From Musa acuminata AAA Group (taxonomy: Eukaryota > Streptophyta > Magnoliopsida > Zingiberales > Musaceae), in NCBI RefSeq assembly GCF_036884655.1, contig NC_088339.1:21157001-21221000 (forward strand): DNA of 64,000 nucleotides, read 5' to 3'. Below are positions 1 to 13,800 of this stretch, in pieces; positions within the stretch are counted from its first letter, which is position 1; the number at the start of each line of letters is the position of its first letter. A program made the position numbers and the translations under genes. The notes under the pieces were generated by a model. The model was not told where the DNA came from. It did no database searches and saw nothing but the letters and a program-made list of their open reading frames with translations.

Positions 1-283
1 GTGAAACTTTTTCTCTAGGAAATTTCAGAAGCAACAAAGATTATATATCTAATTTTATTTTAAGAAAAAGAGCGACCAACAAAAGCTGGACTGAGATAAT
101 CAAGCATCCATGTGAACTCATCAGAAAGGGGTCACAAAGAAAACGACTGATTAAACAAAACTCTAATATAGAACTTATAAATATCATAAAAGATAATTAA
201 CGAACTGCTCATAATCTATTGATATTTGTACAGAAACAAAAATACAAGACACTTCTAGATATGCAAAAGGTTAGCGAGCTTAC

Positions 284-3200
284 AACAAGAAACCCAAATG
301 CAAATCCAGTTCCAATTATAAGCAAATGAGGGTGACTGTGCATAATGTCTGAAGGAGATAGATATGACCTGCAACGATAGAATGATACTTTACAAAAATG
401 TTCTTTTCAAGTCAACTACTACATCATGAAAACAAAGTGTGCAAGCAATTATTTTTAAACACAAACCAGATAAGAACTCCAGCCAAAAGCACGCCAAAAG
501 GAAATAGCTGCAAAAATGAGAATGTTCGTTTTGAGAAATCTTGCAACATATATGTAGATTTGACATTATATGACTTACCATTGCTAATGCCAATATCATG
601 CTTCCTCTTCTCGCTTTGACAACCTTGTGGACATTGCTGATGCTGCAAATGAGGCATCTTATTAATGTTACAGCCGTTAAACAGCACAAGAGGCCACAAA
701 AGCAGAATCTTTGGAGTAAGGATACATCATATTAGCACAAGGTACAAAAGCAGCTTATTTTAAATTCACAAGAATACATCATATTAGCAAAATATTTTGA
801 GGGATACTGGAAGAGAAAAGGCCTCCACCAAGTATGGAATAAGGAGCATGAAAAAAGATAAAAGAATTGAGAAACAGTTCTTTCAGTAGATTTATCTATT
901 GAAAATACAAGCAGATAACCAAAAGACTTCAAAACCACCAACTATATAGGACCAGCTACATGTTAATCATTTTTGGCATTTGAGCTATGCTGAAGACAAT
1001 ATTACTAGTGAAATTAAGAGTCATCATATATATACTTATATTGTTTTATGAAGCTTTGTCCTCACACCACTAATGAAAATTGATTTATCTTGTTTTACAG
1101 GTCAGTGTATCTCTCTTCCTTCACCTCTCCTATACCTCTGGTCCAAATTGGCTCATCTTGTCTTAAAGATGCATTTAAATTAAAATTCACCTTTAGACAT
1201 GTTCAAAGAATCTAAAACAGATTTTCCTCAATCCATCTAAACTACCTTAATGTTCATGAATGCAAACATTTATTGTTTCATTTCTTTTTGGTAAATTACA
1301 CCCCAGCCGCAAGCCAGTAATTTACCATTTCTTTTTGGTAAATTACAATGCAGATATCTTTTATTGTTTCACGAATTTACATCTCACTTATGGTGCTATT
1401 CAACTGTGACATAGGGTCTCAGATAACTGCTGCAGCTCAGGACACAATTCAGCACTCTAGGATTGGGCTATTTCACCAGAATTCTCAAGACACCAGGTTA
1501 GTGGCCCATACAGGCCCGAAAGCTCATCTCCAACACAGGATCTGTTATTATCTGATGGACTGTAGGTTTTGTCAACAATAAAAACAAAAGGACAAAAAAG
1601 AAGAGGAAAAAAAAAGAGTTTTCTTATCATATTTAGATTCTTATTTAGATTAAAAAAAAAGAAGGTTAAGCAACTGTTCCCGTCTGCATTATTTTCTGTA
1701 AAACGAATAAGCTGATTCAATTAAGAGACCTCAAGAAACCACACTAACAGCTAAAATCAGCCTTAATACAGACCCTAAATTAAGTCTGCTTTTGTACATG
1801 CAACTAAACTCAGCTACAAGCAGAAAACCAGACTGAAAAACTGAGAAAGGAATGATAAAAAGAAAACTTACTTGGAAGCAATAGTTGGAATCACACCAAA
1901 AGCAATCATCATAAATAGCACAACACTATATACTGGGATCTCTGGTAAAATCAATAAATAACGAAAAAATATTAATTCACACTGGGCAATTCTGCATGCC
2001 ATGATATATACATAAAGCACCAAAAATTGACTGGATTGATTGGAAAAAAAGAATGAAGTGGATATTAAAGACTAAGATGCTTAGAATAAAGAGATAGATT
2101 GAGTTTCCTATCTCAACCTTGTTACCCTTTTCTCATCGAACTGCTCGCAAACATCAGTAGATGTTAAAGATAGCACATGCTCTACCCGCCTTCCAATAGT
2201 AAGGTGGTGTTGACAAATCTAAAGCATCCTGCTCTTATTGATGGTTGTTCATTCTATAGGTGTCTAATGCTGCAAACACAAAGGATACCGAATAGTTGGG
2301 AATATTTCCCAATGGTAGCTTATTTTTGTTTCAGCCATAGTCTTCAATTGATTGAAGGTTGAAATATTTGGTGGTTGAATCTTCAAATGACTAAATTGTA
2401 TGCGTAGATATCCTACTGCAAAGACTCAAAAAGGAGCAAGTAGGCCTCAGCATTAATTAACAAAAAAATGGAAAACATGGAACAGAACTGGAGACAGGAA
2501 GAAACAAAGGTCTTGTTCTCTCAGATTGTATATCAGTTTGTCTCTAATTTCCGACACTGACATTTTTTTCATTAGATACTATAGTTATTCTTGTTACCGA
2601 TTCCTATTTAACAGTCATTTTAAGTATAACTGACTAGACCTATTATACATTTGTCTTATCCTCAATCTATGTGATCATGGGATAATCGCTGAATTCAAAT
2701 GATTTATCACAAATATTAGCTGAGAGATTATTAACTCTGGTTTATATCACATTAGTTTAGCACAGCTACTGCAAGGCCTTAGCCTCAGCTATGACAATCA
2801 AATTTTATTGATTGATTGCTGAAACTATAGGTCCTTTCATGAAAAGCCATTTATTTATTCCTCCATCCAATTCTCAATCTTTGCCTTAATGCATCATTAT
2901 TCAGTGTACGTAAACCCTTGTTCCAGTCTATACAAACTGAGTAATGAAAAGAACTGGAGTAAAACTTCGAAGTAACTCAACAGGGTCCATTACATGTACA
3001 ATAGTCAATGAAGCATTACGGTAACTAGAAATAGAAAGATGTATCCAAATGGCAGTAGAACCATAAACTCAATTGTTCAACAGTGGCAATGTCAGTTTAT
3101 AAAGTGCAGGATTCAAGGCATGGCATTTTGTTATCAAAATGCCAAAAACAACAGCTTTTAAGAAGTCTTAGTGTCAGACTACATTACCAGGAATTAATGG

Positions 3201-6200
3201 CACCCAACCTAAAAAAGGGATTGACTTCCTGAAATCCTGTGCCCACCATTCAGCTCCTGGATAAAGAACACAAAAAACACATCAGTTTAGAGTCTTTAGA
3301 GAAAGAAATATGTACACCATATTAAAAATATTTGACAATAAACTGAAAAAAGGAAAAAAGAAAAATCATTTCTTTCAATTATATGTAAAAGGAACTCAAA
3401 GTTCACATACCCAAAAAGAATGTCAGCCAGTGACAAACATAGATTAGCATGAGGCCTTCTGTAGGTCCATTAATTATTGGAAGAATAAGTGTATTGGTAA
3501 AGAAGCTGGAAAAGTTACAAGAAGTGTTAATAAATGCAAATAGAACTACCAAAGTTAAACCTATTAAACTATTGTTCCAGTAAAGAATAGAAGAAAATAT
3601 CAACAGTTATGGGGAACAACATTCCAAAAAGTAGTTAGAAATAAAGAATTAAAACTTTTAGTTTAAATATGGTCAGCGAAGACCAACAGTAACTTATTAC
3701 AACAGATAAATCGGTCCCCTATATACCTGATCTATAAGTTACAAACATTCAAAGCTGGTATTCTCTCTATGGTGAATGATACTGGCTGCTGTTAGAAACA
3801 GGTTGAAGAGGGAAAATGGTTAGAAAATATAGTGATTTTCCTCTTCCTTTTCTTATTGTGCTTCCTTTTTTCCATTAATTGTTTAAAAATTGCCACCAGC
3901 CTTCTCTTACTATTCATCTGCTTTTTTCAGCTGTCACATCGAGCTTGAGACAAGGAAGGTCAAATAATTAGGGATACAAGATTACTTATCTCAGGCTTTA
4001 AATTATTGAGCAGGGATCAGCCAATCTTTGAACCAGTCCAATGCATTAAGAGCCAGGAACCACAGTTTTCAACTGAAACTAGTTGATATATTAATACAGT
4101 TCGGACCAAAATCTCTATAGTTTATATCAATCAACTAATATTAAGCGATACTCTTAAAAACCTGGCAGTCCATAACCAGACTGGTGTGCATCATTCAATA
4201 TGGCTGCTATATCATGGTAAAGCCTTCCGTAAATAGAAGCATAGAGAATCAAATGATAAGCTGCCCCAGAAAGTACTAGAAAAAGGAGGGAGGGAAAAAC
4301 ATTGGCAACAACATCTAGATCCGCTTTCTAAGGCATGCTCCCACCATAGGAATAATTGACCGTGGAAAAACATTACAAGAATCCAGATGGGGATCAAGCT
4401 AGAAGCCTTTTTTCTCAAATGTACTATATAAAAGCTTACTTATTATATAAAGCAAAAGGAAATAGTTAAAGTCCAATGACGAATATGAGAACCTTTGAAG
4501 AACTTACTGTTCCCACGTTGCAAGGTAAAATGGAATTGCTGCAATTACCCAAAACCAAAAAGTGTTCCTACCACACAGTGCAGTGCTCCCAAAGGCCATG
4601 GCTTCGAACTGATTAAAAGTAGGAAACCAATATCATAAGTAACAACAAAGTATCAGGAAAACAAGGCAATAAAAGAGGACAAGATGAGTGGACATACAGC
4701 ACATGCAAGCGCATCGCATCCTGTGATCACAGAGTCTCAGGTATCAGGAGATGAGTATAACTTATAAACAAGGACAAAGGTAGATTCTTAAGAAAAAAAA
4801 ATTACCATGATCGAAAAGTTCACCCAAAGGACTGGATGAATTCGTACGCCTAGCTTGTTTACCATCAACAGCATCAAAAGTCTGGAGAACACATCATTGA
4901 ATCAGGAGGCATTAGTTAAATCAAGTAAGTTATTATTTTAAGAAAGAGATTTGCCTATAGATGTAAAAGTTTCACCTAACTTGTTTATACTATATGACGT
5001 CAAGTTTCCACTATAACCAATGCATGAACAGACAGAAACCAAAAAAGACCATTGGCACTAGTTGAAAAATGACTATTGCAGACAACCATAGACGGTGGGT
5101 TTCACAATTCACTGAAGCATGTTAATTGCAGATATTTTGATAATAAAAGTCCTATATACCTGAAGTGGCATTTTAGTTCTCACTGCAGGCCCCTTTCATA
5201 AGTTACTGATGGCCAACAAATTGGCATCAACTGAGAAAGGGTTGGAAACCTGCACCTGATAAGCTTAATTTTTCTTTTACCACCAATTATTTTTTAGAAG
5301 TGCTTAATTTATTAATTGACTGTACAATCAAGTGGCAAACCATTCCAACATTGAAAAGTTCAAAAACATATATTAGTCATTTTGCAATGAGCAATATGGC
5401 AATATCTGGAGCTTCGCGATTGTCAAGTTATACAAATCTCAAAAAACCAAAAGTGCAATCAAAGGTGACAACCTTCCCAAGATAAAGGGTACAGGCACAT
5501 ACAAATTCAACATCCAATACAAAATGAAGATACAACACAGAAAAAGAAACATTCGTAAAAAAAGAAAAAGAAATCCTCCAATTATCAAAGTGAGAAAACT
5601 CCACGAAAGATCTGAATTTTCAACCTTCCCAAGGCCCAGTATAGAAAATTCTCAACCAGTTTTTTGGAACCAACTTGTATCCAATTTTTTGGGCCGAACC
5701 ATCAAGCAAATTGGTAAACCAAGCCAGCCAAATGTAACGTATGTGACCATGGGATAGTTTCTGGATGAATACAATGGAGATGTCACAGAAATCCATCTTT
5801 TTCTCAATTATAATTCTACTTTCAATCATCCCCATTTTTTTCGCTTGGTTGCTCTGGCACACCTAATGCAATGTGTCTCATATGAAAGATGTCTCATATA
5901 AAAGGAAAATAAAGAAATTCATATTCATATATGTTGAATTCAAGGATGAGTATGTTAAACATTTCGGCACACTAACATTTTAATCCAATTCTACTCATCG
6001 AATCACCAGTAAAATTTGAAGACCAAATACTTCAAACCAGCTTATTAACTGACATTTCTTATTTTCTACTAAGCAATAGCAGAATTCGAGAAATGCATAC
6101 ACATTTTAGAAAAAGGTTGAGAAATTCTTGAACAAACCTGGTATAAAAAGAGAAGCAATCCATGAGCAAGGTGGACCCATCTTGGTGGAGCTGTATCAAG

Positions 6201-8581
6201 ATGGGGCGAATATACCTGTGAAGAATAGACGCAAACATGTAAAAGATGCAAAATTTAAAAGGAAAAGATATTGATCTACAAACAATCATAAACGATGTGT
6301 AAGCTGAATAAGGCAAAAGATCTATGTTAACATCCAGAGCATGTGTTACAAGCAAAACATATAGCATAATTCAATATTGAAGCATGTTTCTGTGGACAAC
6401 AGAATCGGATGCTAGTAAGCAATAAATGGCTATATACAGTGCAGCTACCAGATAATGCACAAAGCCAAATGTCATCCGTGATAAAGATGAACAGATTTAA
6501 GAAGAAACCAATTAGAATCCCCAAATGAAAAACTACTCTCTCTACTCAGCAAGGTAAACCAATCGACAAACTAGTAATATAAGAAATGAGATGCAAAATC
6601 AGCACTCGGAAGTTCCATATGGAAAATCTTAATAACAATATAAATCCAAACTTTTGCTGTCAGCTTGAAGCTAGAACCTAGAATGTTCTAACTGTTTCAC
6701 CCTTATCTTAAAGTTGCCGAAGTACGTAACGAGATAATGAATAGTCCAATTAACAACCTCATTTTTCAGAAAACTTGTTGTGCTAAATCGATCACAACTT
6801 TTATTACACAACATACTGATGTTCAACAGTCTTGTTGAATGGCAAAGAAAGAAACACTTATCGTCTTAGTATCTGACAAGAGTACTATAATAGGTTAAGT
6901 TTTCTTCTGTGTTCACATGACACATGAACATGACTGAATTTTGATCGAGTGTTGTGGATACCATTGATCCAATTAACTAAATTTGCAAAATTTCAAGAAG
7001 CAAGTGAGAACTTTCAGAAGCAAAACAAACTAAAATGAAACGAACTGAGCCAAAATGCTAAGATTTTCCAGGTCTAATCAATGTGTCATTTCTCTAGTTT
7101 CTTTCCAACTCATGAAACATCTGAACTTGTCAAAATGACCACCATCTTATTCTTTTGCAAATAACACGTAGTAAACAGTCTCTCTGTGAACGTGAACTCG
7201 TTGGTGTGTTTTGAACCTCAGTCCTGTTTAGACAAGCATAACAGAGACCTGTGTTGAACAAGTAGTAAAGCGACCTAAATTCCAATTAGGTATTCAGTAT
7301 CTGTAAGAAAAAGAAAAACCTTTAATCTTTGTCCTGTTGTAACCGGTTCATACCCTGATTTCTTCATTGCAACATCACACGTCATGGTTTAGATTACTAG
7401 ATTCCACTGAGGGCAATATCTCATAGCAAAGTCGAAAAAGAATAAGAACAGCTGGTGGAAGCTAAAAGATTCAAGGAACATAAAGCACAGAAAAATCCGA
7501 GGCAAGTTCCGATACAACTACTTACATAGCCAAGATATGCGGATACCATCAGAAACATAAATCCTGTAAGAGTGATCTGCAGAACAAGCAACAGCATTGC
7601 AGCCCTTCGACAATGATGAGACGATCACAAAGAAGGTGACAAAAAAAAGCAGAGTGACTGTCTTCTTACCATGTTTGGTCTGGAAATGCATATCAACATG
7701 CAAAGGTAAAAATAAAAGAAAATGTGTCAGTGGTATCCTAGAAAAGATGCATAACAATTGCAACGATGCAATAACATGTGTCACTTGTGAGTTAGCAAGA
7801 AATGTACAATAATCTAGTAAGATGCATGCCATCCTTTAAACTAAGAGAAACAACCTCTACTGGACAATATTCTGCTATATGTTTGAACAATATGAATATT
7901 ATTGCAAAGCATGCACAGGTTTTGGCTCTTTACCAGTAATATCCATTCCACATGCTACTGCTGTTTAGTTAGTTGCTTATATTTTAACCCGATGTTCTAG
8001 TAAGATGGAGTTGCTATTCAAACAGTAATAGAACAAAATATCGAATAATATCCAACGAACCAAGGCATCTAGAGACGAGGTTTCATCAGAATATCACAAC
8101 AAAGTGCATCTATCTTGCTGGATTTTGTATTTAAGATATAAAAACTTACCAAGCAAATAAAGTTTAGCAAGACAGGCCCAAGGTTACTAAAGGTGTAAAG
8201 CAGACTTAAAATGGTACCTTGATGGCAATGGCATCACATCACAAAAGAGGGAAACTTCTGTTCGATCCAATAACAACTCCTAACACATCGGATGGACAAC
8301 ACAATTCCAAAAGATACAACGAAAACATGCATAGTTCTTGATATACTAACCGAGGAACACTCACAGACCAGTTAAGGTATATGCATATAAATAAAATGAG
8401 CAGCAGCCCGAGAGAACTAATTAGAGTTGGCGAAGAGAACATACGGCATCCAAAGAGGGAAAAGCGTGACGCTGCGGCTCCAGAACGGCTGCAAGATGTA
8501 CTTAGCGACTAGCGAGTGGTCCACGCCGCTGTACTTGTACTTGTGCAACGTCGCCACCCCATGGTGGCCGATGTATCCCAT
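284..8581 (-). CDS. AAPT1: Aminoalcoholphosphotransferase (choline/ethanolamine phosphotransferase), 3' end off the window
   Basis: The enzyme transfers phosphoethanolamine or phosphocholine from its CDP form to diacylglycerol, the last step of PE and PC synthesis in the ER membrane. I placed 13 exons, given high to low: 8445-8581, 7670-7679, 7526-7576, 6138-6215, 4806-4881, 4698-4720, 4508-4608, 3411-3505, 3188-3256, 1872-1941, 579-642, 467-507 and 284-368. All junctions are GT-AG and the frame is kept for 300 codons. The protein starts [19 protein letters not shown]. The CDP-alcohol phosphotransferase signature DG-x2-AR-x8-G-x3-D-x3-D is complete and spans the exons at 4806-4881 and 4698-4720 (DGKQARR to FDHGCD). 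Several hydrophobic membrane segments follow. Relatives are about 389 aa, so some 90 C-terminal residues lie left of base 284. The start is the first ATG after a likely 5'-UTR intron whose AG abuts it. The family call is firm; the symbol follows the plant family name. Confidence 0.93.
7670..7679 (-). other. AAPT1: 10-nt microexon of the aminoalcoholphosphotransferase gene
   Basis: On the minus strand the ten bases ACCAAACATG lie between an acceptor (TTTCCAG) and a strong donor (GTAAGAAG). The exon at 8445-8581 ends with two bases of a proline codon, and the exon at 7526-7576 opens in phase 0 with ITLTGF. Only an insert of 3n+1 bases restores the frame. This one supplies P-P-N-M, giving LWMPPNMITLTGF, the conserved family sequence. 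Exact fit to frame, splice signals and protein makes a chance match unlikely. Confidence 0.9.
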
Positions 8582-9180
8582 CTGCCATTTAGCACAGAAA
8601 GATTCAACCTATATACCAGATCGCATCAATAATAAAACAATCCAGAAACTCGAAACAAGATGACATTTTGAAAAGGTGATTAACCAAGCTGCCAGCTCTT
8701 GCGCAATCCCTACAAAAGCAGGCACCGCAGGAAGCAAGAACAACGGTCGAACCCAATACAGAATGCGAAGATCGAAAGATAACATAGAAATAGCCGATGA
8801 GATCGAGGACGGGTCGGATCAAAAGAGAAAGCATGGGTTTGAACATCGAATGGCACCTTGGACGCGGATCGGGCGACCGGGGAACCGCAGAGATAGGCTA
8901 GGCTTGGATCTTCTTTCCTTTCGTTGCTTACGCCCTAAGAAGGGGGTGGCCGAAAGATTGGGAAAGAAGCGAAACAAGAGCGAGAAGTGGCGGAAACAAT
9001 AAAGAAATATGATAACATTATAATGCCGCAGGGCGTACGAAAATTGATGAATAAAAAATAGACCGTCCACTGTACCAACCTCGTAGCGTGCGGAGGGTAG
9101 GATTTCCTGCGTCGAGGGATTCAGGGTACAGGGAAAGTCTCCACAGGCTTCCGCCCTCGGCTTCTCATTGGCCACTCGTT
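8582..9180 (-). promoter_or_regulatory. 5' leader, probable 5'-UTR intron and promoter side of the AAPT gene
   Basis: An acceptor-like AAATGGCAG directly precedes the ATG at 8581. A plausible donor (CCAAG followed by GTGCCA) lies at 8857/8856, so a 5'-UTR intron of about 275 nt is likely. The GC-rich stretch around 8860-8960 would be the first non-coding exon. No clear TATA box was found, and the extent of the transcript is inferred. Confidence 0.5.
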
Positions 9181-9640
9181 CACCCTCTTAAATTCCCTGG
9201 TGGGTGGTGAGTCCGAGACAGGCGAGCCGGACTCTACTTAAATCCCAACTCGAATTCTGACAACCCAAAGAGGGATGAGAAAGGTGGCGTTTGATGCGAA
9301 TAAATGGAATTGATTCGCGGGAGTCCATTCGAGTCCACATCATGGACATTGTGGAAAGGCTTTTATTATCCTCACGCAGGTCGGTGAAGGCGATTGAGAT
9401 GCCTGACAATGACATGCATGCATTGTTGCCTCATTAATTATGTTCCTTCTGTTCAATCTTCTGCGATTTATCGAAAAAATCTTCCATAATTAGTTTTTTT
9501 ATATATCGGATGGCATTCTCAATTGAGAAATTAATGTAGATTTTTTTTATTAATCTCAATTCTCTCTTCGTATTTAAATTATTAATTTTATTTTTTTTTT
9601 AATCGATCGTTCTTTCTCCTCACGTATGGATGAGTCAAAA

Positions 9641-9642
<2 letters not shown>

Positions 9643-9682
<40 letters not shown>
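9643..9682. repeat. (TAA)n microsatellite
   Basis: An uninterrupted run of about 13 TAA units, visible directly. It borders the LTR-like block that follows. Confidence 0.97.
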
Positions 9683-10241
9683 TACGATAAGACTCACGTG
9701 ACATCAGCTGCTGCACAAGATGACGCATCACGCCTCTGTTGACTTTATGAGGCACCTGGTCAACGTGGACCGAAACGCCTACCAAGGCACATTAACGTCC
9801 TGTTCAGGTTCGATCCCTCACGCCATGCCAACGGTAACGTCAGACGCTACCAAAAGTACGGTCCTGCTCCCTACGGGCCAGCACATTAGGCAACAATAAT
9901 TCTCACTATAAAAACCCTTATGCTCCGAGGGGAGAGAGGAGGAGAGGAACACACAGAACTTAGCTAAAGAAACCCCCTATGATTATCCACTAACTTGATC
10001 GTCGGAGGGGTCGGGTCGAGCTCCCCGACCTGATCTTTGTGCAAGTGCGAAGGCGGAGGTCATCCACTAAAGGCGCAGGCGGGGGGTCCTCTCCCGATGG
10101 AAACGACGACCCTATCCCGATCGGACCAACGCAATCGGCCACCTTAGTAGTCTCGGGAAACGTCCCAGGAAGATTCTCTATCATCCAGACCTGAACCAAG
10201 CCACGACGGCCTCGAGACCACGGCTTGAAGTTGTTTACACC
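9683..10241 (+). mobile_element. Probable solo LTR (Ty3/gypsy-like) fragment
   Basis: A GC-rich block in AT-rich surroundings shows LTR-promoter features. A TATA-like CTATAAAAAC lies at 9906-9915, followed about 75 bases on by TAACTTGATCGTCGGAGGGG (around 9990-10010). That resembles the 'gacttgagcgtcggag' motif I associate with plant gypsy LTRs. It ends ...TTTACACCAACA and is followed by ATAATAATAATA, while the left side is a TAA microsatellite, so target-site duplication cannot be judged. No gag or pol reading is adjacent. Family and exact ends are inference. Confidence 0.45.
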
Positions 10242-10785
10242 AACAATAATAATAAAAGGTAAAAAGTGATCTATGAGGGAGAAGATTGAGTTTAACTAAT
10301 TCGATTTGATTCCTTATGACATACTCCTTCAAATTGGATGGCTAAAATCAGTAATAAAGGACGAGCGTCTTTGTTTTCATGGTGGAGGCCTTTCTAAGGT
10401 AAATTGCTCTTTAATATTTTTTAAGTTAAAATATTTATACTATTATTTCTTATTTCTACTATGTAAAGTTTTAAATTATTTTATAAATATATTGACTAAA
10501 ATATTATTATTTTATTATTTGATATATCACTATAATCACATTCGTGTTTAATTAATCTTACATTTTATCAAATTGATTTTAAAATACACATTATATTATT
10601 ATTATGATCATCTGTATGATTATTCTGTGTTATTTATTTCATTTTATAAAACTTTGTTATATTTTTAATTGTTTATTTAATATTATATTTTTATACTTTT
10701 ATCAAATGTAATAATACATTGAATTGATCCAAAATCATAGGTCAAAAATTAAGGAAAGTTGCACTAGATTTTCTAAAACACTCTT

Positions 10786-10836
<51 letters not shown>

Positions 10837-13800
10837 CATATACGTTGATGAGAAGAGAGAAATTGCTCATTCCCATCTTAGTTGGAAGGAAATATCTATA
10901 GGATATATTTTCTTTACGACAATAATAAGTCATAATTTAGGATCGATTTTTTATTGCCATTAAGCACTAGAAAAATAATATATTTAAGGATACGATTTTT
11001 TATCCCTGATAATCATTTTTATAATCACACTCGAGCTCAAAAACGTGGTATCAGTATATATATATTTTTTATTTGAATTGTTTGCGATCCATTTGTTAAG
11101 CTATGGAAAAAATAATAAAAATAGTTGAACTATCCATGAAAAAAATAAAAACTAGTGTTCACTTGTTTTCAGGAGATGAATTTAGTATTTTCTTTTATCC
11201 TATTGTGAGGACTTACTATTATTTTCTCTTATTATTGATTGTTAATTTCTTCAATAGCTAAGCTACATGGACCATTTGTTAGTTGACAATTTATTGACAA
11301 AATCCATTAACTATCGATCAAATGTCAAAACATTAATTTGACATGATAGATTTAATCTAATCTGACTCATTTCTCGAAACCTTGGCATGCTTGGAATTAT
11401 GAAGTTAATGTTCATTTTTAAATGAACTGTGATGTGCAAGACTAATTCAGAAGCTTATGTTTGACCAAGAAAAATTGTCATCTTAGGAAGCTTCGACACG
11501 AACTCATGAGATGACATGATTGATGGTAAAATTCTCACATGTTTAAGAGAGATTTGATTGTCCAATATTCATTAGAGTGATCCTTACAAAACGTATAGCG
11601 TAGGTGCTCAATTTAATATGTTCAACTCTAATGCTCAATTTAATATGTTACATCAGGTGAAAAGATCTTCTTCAGAGTTCAGAATGAGTTTCGATAATTT
11701 AGAATAGAATAAACATTTCGATAAAATAAATATTCTATTTAGTTGTCATGTCTAATTAGCAAGTAAACGTTTCTAATCTGACTGTAATATTTATTTGATA
11801 ATACATTTCTAAATTGACTATAATATTTATCTCGAATTATGTTTTATTCTATTTAGATATCATGTCTAACAAGCTTTCTTCGTGTCCGAGGAAGATGGGG
11901 AGTTGGATGGGGGGTAACCCTGATATGGTTCCTCAATGACTAAGTAACTTGTGAGAGTAAGAAATATCGACCATTATTAGAATTGATTTAAGGAATGTCA
12001 CCTTCATAGCCTATGGATCGGATCAGGGACAACTAATAATAATTGAGTCAAAAAAGGCTCAAGAACCCTTACCCACCAAAGTAGAAGAAGACGATGGTAT
12101 CGTTGGCCTTGATGCTGGTTTCAATCCCACACGAGGAGCACATGCCTAGTGACATAGTTCTTGAGATGGGTACATTTGTTATTATATCCTTGGTAGAGAC
12201 AACGAGCATACAAACTACGGGGGTTAAGGTAGCAATGGGAAGCCCTCTTAATGATGAGGGTACTAGAATGGTATATCCCTTTATCCCAAAGAACAACATA
12301 AAAAATGATATAGGTAAATTAATTTACCCCCTCAAAGATAAATGTCTCATATAACTCCTAGAAAATAGAGGGTTAGGGATATATAGGATGGAGATATGTC
12401 TCCTCTAAGATCTTATATTGTGTGTACTTTAAGATGTGTGCATGACATTCCCATTTGATGATCTCATGTAAGTTTAAGCCAATACAAATATGTCTCATGC
12501 TTAAATCCTATCACAATCTAATAGGAAAATAGAATATAGAATATACCCTCCATAAGCGGTTCATATAGCGATCTAGATGTCCCTATGTCCTCTTAGATTA
12601 TTGGTGATACTCATATCTCCATTACAAGTTTATACGCATCCATAACGTTCAAATATGTATGAGAATTTTAAATATTTTTAAATTTTTAATAAGACAACAT
12701 ACGCTTTATTTAGTATTGTACTACATATTTCTTTGAGTTGTTTGTATTAATATTGTTAGTGCAATTGAAGAATATAAAAATAATAATGATTTAAATACGA
12801 TAATAATAGCTATGAAATTAAAATGAATAAAATATTTTCTTGAATTTCCATCAGTTTATTTAGTTGCATGTGTTTTTTTTATCATTATATTTGATTAGAT
12901 GACTTGAGGTGATTATATATCTATTTATTAAGAAAGTGCAGAATAGATATTGATATTGATGATAAAATTAAAGATATTTAAAAATTGCTTAATAACTTAT
13001 ATGACGATTATAATGTTAACTATAGAACATGATATCTTCCAAACTTATAAATCTATTCATCAAGTCAGTTAGTGAGAGTGACAAACTTTTAAAGGATAAA
13101 AACTATTAGTATAAAGATTAAAAAAAAAAAAAGGAAATCATCAAGCTCAAACTTGAAACTTAATATGTATATAACAATTTCTTTTGAGTTTCATGATAAC
13201 ACTATAGGTATAGAGTTTCGTATTATGAAATGGTAGGTACGATACATAATAACAATTTTAATACTAATAGAGATTACGGGTCAAATACTAATGACTTTGA
13301 TGTCAACGATAACTATCGAGCAAGTCTAGTCTTTAATGCGAGAGGATAAATCTTAGATAAAACCAGATCGAGCATCACCCTGAAATTAGTGAAAGCTCAA
13401 GTATGTCCTGATGATTAGATAAAGGTAACAAAATGAAATAAAGAGATAATCGATGAAGATAACGATATCTTATTTGATATATCAACCGAAGAGACTATTA
13501 TAACAATAATTAAATATTTACAAATTTACTTAATTTTATAGCAGATTTTTTTAGTTATGTTATTACACATTTATACTCATTAGTAAGTCATTATGGATGC
13601 ACATTAATTTGTAAAATTAAAAAAATAAAATTATAATAGTTTTATATTATAAAATATTTTAAGTATAAAAATGAATGATTTTGAAATGATGGCCAAGTCC
13701 ACTCGATTCCGAGATGACCATGGAAGATAAAGTTGGGAGCCTAAAGCTTATCATCATCATCATGATCATCATCGGTCCATCATTCCAACAATCAAGAAGT

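Noticed and set aside
424..699. A minus-strand frame that appears to end the AAPT protein with a short tail after GVLIWF
   Set aside because: A donor at 467/466 joins in frame to the exon at 284-368, which restores the conserved sequence ([15 protein letters not shown]), so the stop at 424 is intronic.
12069..12354. Overlapping frames on both strands in the 12-kb intergenic region
   Set aside because: Short, no recognised domain and no exon neighbours; could be transposon debris but the evidence is insufficient.
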